Position numbers and translations under genes: made by a program. From Stenotrophomonas rhizophila (GTDB lineage: Bacteria > Pseudomonadota > Gammaproteobacteria > Xanthomonadales > Xanthomonadaceae): a stretch of 64,000 nt of DNA. The stretch lies in contig NZ_VDQT01000002.1 of assembly GCF_007667275.1 (NCBI RefSeq), positions 620,001 to 684,000 on the forward strand. The letters run 5' to 3'. The notes beneath the pieces were generated by a model, which saw only the letters and a program-made list of their open reading frames with translations, was not told the DNA's origin and searched no databases. Below, in pieces: positions 61,527 through 64,000 of the stretch. Position 1 is the stretch's first letter. Each line of letters begins with the position of its first letter.

Positions 61527-62267
61527 TCAGATGGCCCAGCCGCCGTCGAGGGTCAGGCTGGAACCGGTCATGTAGCTGGCCTCGTCGCTGGCGAGCCACG
61601 CCGCAAGCCCGGCCACTTCGTCGGGCTGGCCCATGCGACCCATCGGATTGCGCTGGACCAGCTGGTCGACGACATCGGCGGTGATGTCGGTCTGGATCGG
61701 GCCGGGCTGGATGTTGTTGATGGTGATCCGGCGCGGCGCCAGGTCCAGTGCCAGTTCACGCACCAGCGTGGCGACGGCGGCCTTGGTCATGGCATAGACG
61801 CTGCTGCCGACCACGCCACTGCGTACCGCGGTATTGCTGCCGATGGTGATCAGCCGGCCGCCCGGATTCAGCGCGGCGGCTGCCGCCTGCACGGCCACGA
61901 AGACCCCGCGGACGTTGACCGCCAGCATCCGGTCCAGCAGTTCGAGCGGGAAGTCGGCCAGTGGACGGCCCTGGTAGATGCCGGCGTTGACCACCGCCAC
62001 CTGCAGCGGTCCGAACGCGTCCACGGCCTGCTGCACCGCTGCGGTGACCGCCTGCGCGTCGGCGCTGTCGGCCTGGATCGCGATGGCCCGACCACCTTCG
62101 GCCTGGATCGACGCGACCACGTCGTGGGCCTTGTCGGGCTGGGAAACGTAGGTCAGCGCGACCGGGTGGCCGGCACGGGCCAGGCGTCTGGCGATGGCGG
62201 CGCCGATGCCGCGGGAACCGCCGAAAACCAGCGCGGTGTTGGAACGGGGGGAAGCAGATGCGTTCAT
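61527..62267 (-). CDS. SDR-family oxidoreductase
   Basis: Short-chain dehydrogenase of 246 residues, cofactor motif [30 protein letters not shown] (an N-A-G variant of NNAG), catalytic [10 protein letters not shown] (Tyr-x3-Lys), and [12 protein letters not shown] at the end. It is probably NADP-dependent, as Arg follows the glycine motif; the substrate is unknown. ATG 62267 has GAGGACC upstream; the open frame extends much further with no homology. It leads the SDR-ohr-thioredoxin cluster (48 bases to ohr) and is divergent from a two-component regulator gene. Confidence 0.88.
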   Translation of the reverse strand: MNASASPRSNTALVFGGSRGIGAAIARRLARAGHPVALTYVSQPDKAHDVVASIQAEGGRAIAIQADSADAQAVTAAVQQAVDAFGPLQVAVVNAGIYQGRPLADFPLELLDRMLAVNVRGVFVAVQAAAAALNPGGRLITIGSNTAVRSGVVGSSVYAMTKAAVATLVRELALDLAPRRITINNIQPGPIQTDITADVVDQLVQRNPMGRMGQPDEVAGLAAWLASDEASYMTGSSLTLDGGWAI

Positions 62268-62487
62268 GCGGAGGTCCTCTGGATGGGCTGCCGACGGAGG
62301 GCGCCGGCGTTGGAGGCCATTGGACGCCTGCCGTGTATCCGGACGGTGTCCCCGCACCGGGAGATTTGTCGGCTTTCCGCAGCAGGGGCGCTGCTGATAC
62401 ACAGTCATACAAAAGCATGGGGTGGCCGCGCGGCCGCTCGGCGCCGACGGCGATACCATGCGTGCACCGACCCGTGATGGAGCAGGC

Positions 62488-63231
62488 ATGAGCACCCACA
62501 CCGACCACATCCTGGTCGTCGACGACGACGCCGATATCCGGCAACTGGTCGGCGACTACCTGCGCCGCAACGGCCTGCGCGTGACCCAGGCGGCCGATGG
62601 TCGCGAGATGCGTGCCGCGCTGGACACCAGCGACGTGGACCTGGTGGTGCTGGACGTGATGATGCCGGGCGAAGATGGCCTCGCGCTGTGCCGCACCCTG
62701 CGCGCCGGCAGGCACCGCGCGGTGCCGGTGGTGATGCTGACCGCGCGCGATGATGAAACCGACCGGATCATCGGACTGGAGATGGGCGCCGACGACTACG
62801 TGGTGAAACCCTTCTCGTCGCGCGAACTGCTGGCCCGCATCTCCGCGGTGATTCGCCGTGCACGCATGCTGCCGCCCAACCTGCAGGTCAGCGAAGCCTC
62901 GCGCCTGATCGGCTTCGGTACGTGGCGACTGGATACCAGCGCGCGCCACCTGCTGGACGAAGCGGGCACGGCCTATCCGCTCAGTGGTGGCGAGTTCCGG
63001 CTGCTGCGGGTGTTCGTCGACCACCCGCAGCGCGTGCTCAGCCGCGACCAGCTGCTCAACCTCACCCAGGGGCGCGATGCGGAGCTGTTCGACCGTTCCA
63101 TCGACCTGCTGGTCAGTCGCCTGCGGCAGCGACTGGGCGACGCCGCACGCGAGCAGACGTACATCAAGACCGTACGCAGCGAAGGTTACGTGTTCAGCCA
63201 GCCGGTCGTGCTGCTCGGCGACGGCACATGA
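62488..63231 (+). CDS. OmpR-family response regulator
   Basis: A 247-residue regulator with an N-terminal receiver ([12 protein letters not shown], phospho-acceptor Asp56 in [35 protein letters not shown]) and a C-terminal winged-helix DNA-binding domain ([46 protein letters not shown]). ATG 62488 has GGAGCAGG upstream; two in-frame ATGs lie upstream (62422, 62458). It overlaps the sensor kinase start by ATGA. It is divergent from the SDR-ohr-thioredoxin cluster, which may be a target. Confidence 0.93.
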   Translation: MSTHTDHILVVDDDADIRQLVGDYLRRNGLRVTQAADGREMRAALDTSDVDLVVLDVMMPGEDGLALCRTLRAGRHRAVPVVMLTARDDETDRIIGLEMGADDYVVKPFSSRELLARISAVIRRARMLPPNLQVSEASRLIGFGTWRLDTSARHLLDEAGTAYPLSGGEFRLLRVFVDHPQRVLSRDQLLNLTQGRDAELFDRSIDLLVSRLRQRLGDAAREQTYIKTVRSEGYVFSQPVVLLGDGT

Positions 63232-64000
63232 ACCCGGCGACCCTGCCCGCAGGGTTCCGCCTGCTGCCGCGGTCGCTGGCGACGCGGCTGCTGCTCATCC
63301 TGGCCGCCGGGATGCTGCTCGCGCAGGGCCTGTCGTTCGCCCTGCTGTTCCATGAGCGGAGCAGTGCCACCCGCGCGATGATGCTGGTCAACATGGAAGA
63401 CGACGTGCCGCTGAGCGTGGCACTGCTCGAACGCCTGTCGCCCGCCGAACGCGTGCACTGGTCGCCACGGCTGGAACGGCGCACCTACCGGTATCTGTTG
63501 CGTCCGGCGCAGCCAGGCGCGTCGCTGGAGGGAGTCCGCGCGCGGCAGGTGGTGGGGCTCATCGACAACGCGCTGGAGCACCGCTACCCGCTGCGCCCCC
63601 GCGCGGTATCCACGTCTCCCGAGCGCTATGAGGTCGAACTGACCCTGGCCGACGGCCAGCCACTCACCATCGAGGTGACGCCTGCACCGCTGCCGGTCGC
63701 GCGCTGGCTGCCGTGGGTGCTGGGCGTGCAGGTGCTGCTGCTGGTGGGCTGTGTGTGGTGGGCGGTGCGCCTGGCGACCCGACCGCTGCTGACGCTGGCC
63801 GCTGCGGCCGAGCGCCTGGATGTGTCCGGCCGCGGCCCCGCGATCAGCGAGAGCGGTCCGCGCGAAGTCGAGGCAGCGGCGCGTGCACTCAACGCACTGC
63901 AGTGCCGCGTGTCAGCACACGTCAGCGAACGCATGCAGATTCTCGCGTCGATCTCGCATGACCTGCAGACGCCCATCACGCGCCTGCGCCTGCGTATCGA
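63228..64000 (+). CDS. Sensor histidine kinase (5' part, cut at window end)
   Basis: The first 257 codons of a membrane sensor kinase. It starts at ATG 63228 overlapping the regulator stop (ATGA). Topology: a transmembrane helix about 17-42 (LATRLLLILAAGMLLAQGLS), a periplasmic sensor region to about 163, a second helix about 164-185 (LPWVLGVQVLLLVGCVWWAV), a HAMP-like segment (ATRPLLTLAAAAERLD), then the dimerisation/H-box ASISHDLQTPITRLR with His244. The ATP-binding domain lies beyond the edge. It pairs with the regulator just upstream. Confidence 0.92.
   Translation, partial: MNPATLPAGFRLLPRSLATRLLLILAAGMLLAQGLSFALLFHERSSATRAMMLVNMEDDVPLSVALLERLSPAERVHWSPRLERRTYRYLLRPAQPGASLEGVRARQVVGLIDNALEHRYPLRPRAVSTSPERYEVELTLADGQPLTIEVTPAPLPVARWLPWVLGVQVLLLVGCVWWAVRLATRPLLTLAAAAERLDVSGRGPAISESGPREVEAAARALNALQCRVSAHVSERMQILASISHDLQTPITRLRLRI

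Overview
The window reads as a high G+C gammaproteobacterial chromosome from the Xanthomonadaceae, most likely Stenotrophomonas. Four things support this. The intergenic spaces carry many short palindromes that begin with the tetranucleotide GTAG, the SMAG repeats known from Stenotrophomonas maltophilia. Three large TonB-dependent receptors are present. The N-acetylglucosamine (GlcNAc) locus has the layout known from Xanthomonas and Shewanella (nagP, LacI regulator, nagB-II, nagA, nagX). The coding bias is so GC3-rich that very long antisense frames stay open opposite most genes. I see no tRNA, rRNA, insertion sequence, prophage or CRISPR array.

Layout. 0-14.5 kb is mostly housekeeping: lipB (cut by the window edge) and lipA, a tail-specific protease, a DUF2242 lipoprotein, an unknown secreted protein, 6-phosphogluconate dehydrogenase, a Gfo/Idh/MocA oxidoreductase, a BON-domain protein, an unusual receiver-kinase-receiver protein, a lone Anbu-type proteasome homologue, folK with a pteridine reductase, a MidA methyltransferase and a VanZ-like protein. 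14.5-26.8 kb is a complete chitin-sugar/GlcNAc utilisation locus in two divergent arms. The minus arm has a sugar kinase, a TonB receptor and a secreted GH20 hexosaminidase. The plus arm has transporter, LacI regulator, deaminase, deacetylase and NagX. Both arms are driven from one control region (20.8-21.07 kb) holding two TGACAACG-type palindromes and one GAAAACGTTTTC palindrome.

26.9-34.1 kb holds a classical autotransporter with about ten 20-residue repeats, cca, slt and an orphan exbD. 34.2-40.1 kb is the main accessory module: a Sec-exported Rhs/YD-repeat protein with a variable C-terminal tip, an overlapping small candidate immunity gene and a small lipoprotein. G+C falls to about one half at its 3' end. 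40.4-45.7 kb has two convergent TonB-dependent receptors, the second preceded by a Fur-box-like site. 45.8-47.3 kb has a VOC protein and rhtA. 47.4-52.7 kb is betT-betB-betA for choline uptake and oxidation to glycine betaine, without an adjacent betI.

52.7-58.3 kb has an EEP-family hydrolase, two tandem DsbA paralogues (one a lipoprotein with a CPAC site), a dihaem cytochrome c4, engB and gshA. 58.4-64 kb has a zinc alcohol dehydrogenase divergent from a LysR regulator, an SDR-ohr-thioredoxin-fold cluster that looks like a peroxide/redox operon, and an OmpR-type regulator with its sensor kinase, cut off at the window end.

Beyond the genes, the window is rich in palindromic DNA: 16 SMAG hairpins, mostly in mirror-image pairs between genes; a 130-bp inverted repeat with 45-bp arms after lipA; and two copies of a distinct GGTAGGGTCG-ended element.
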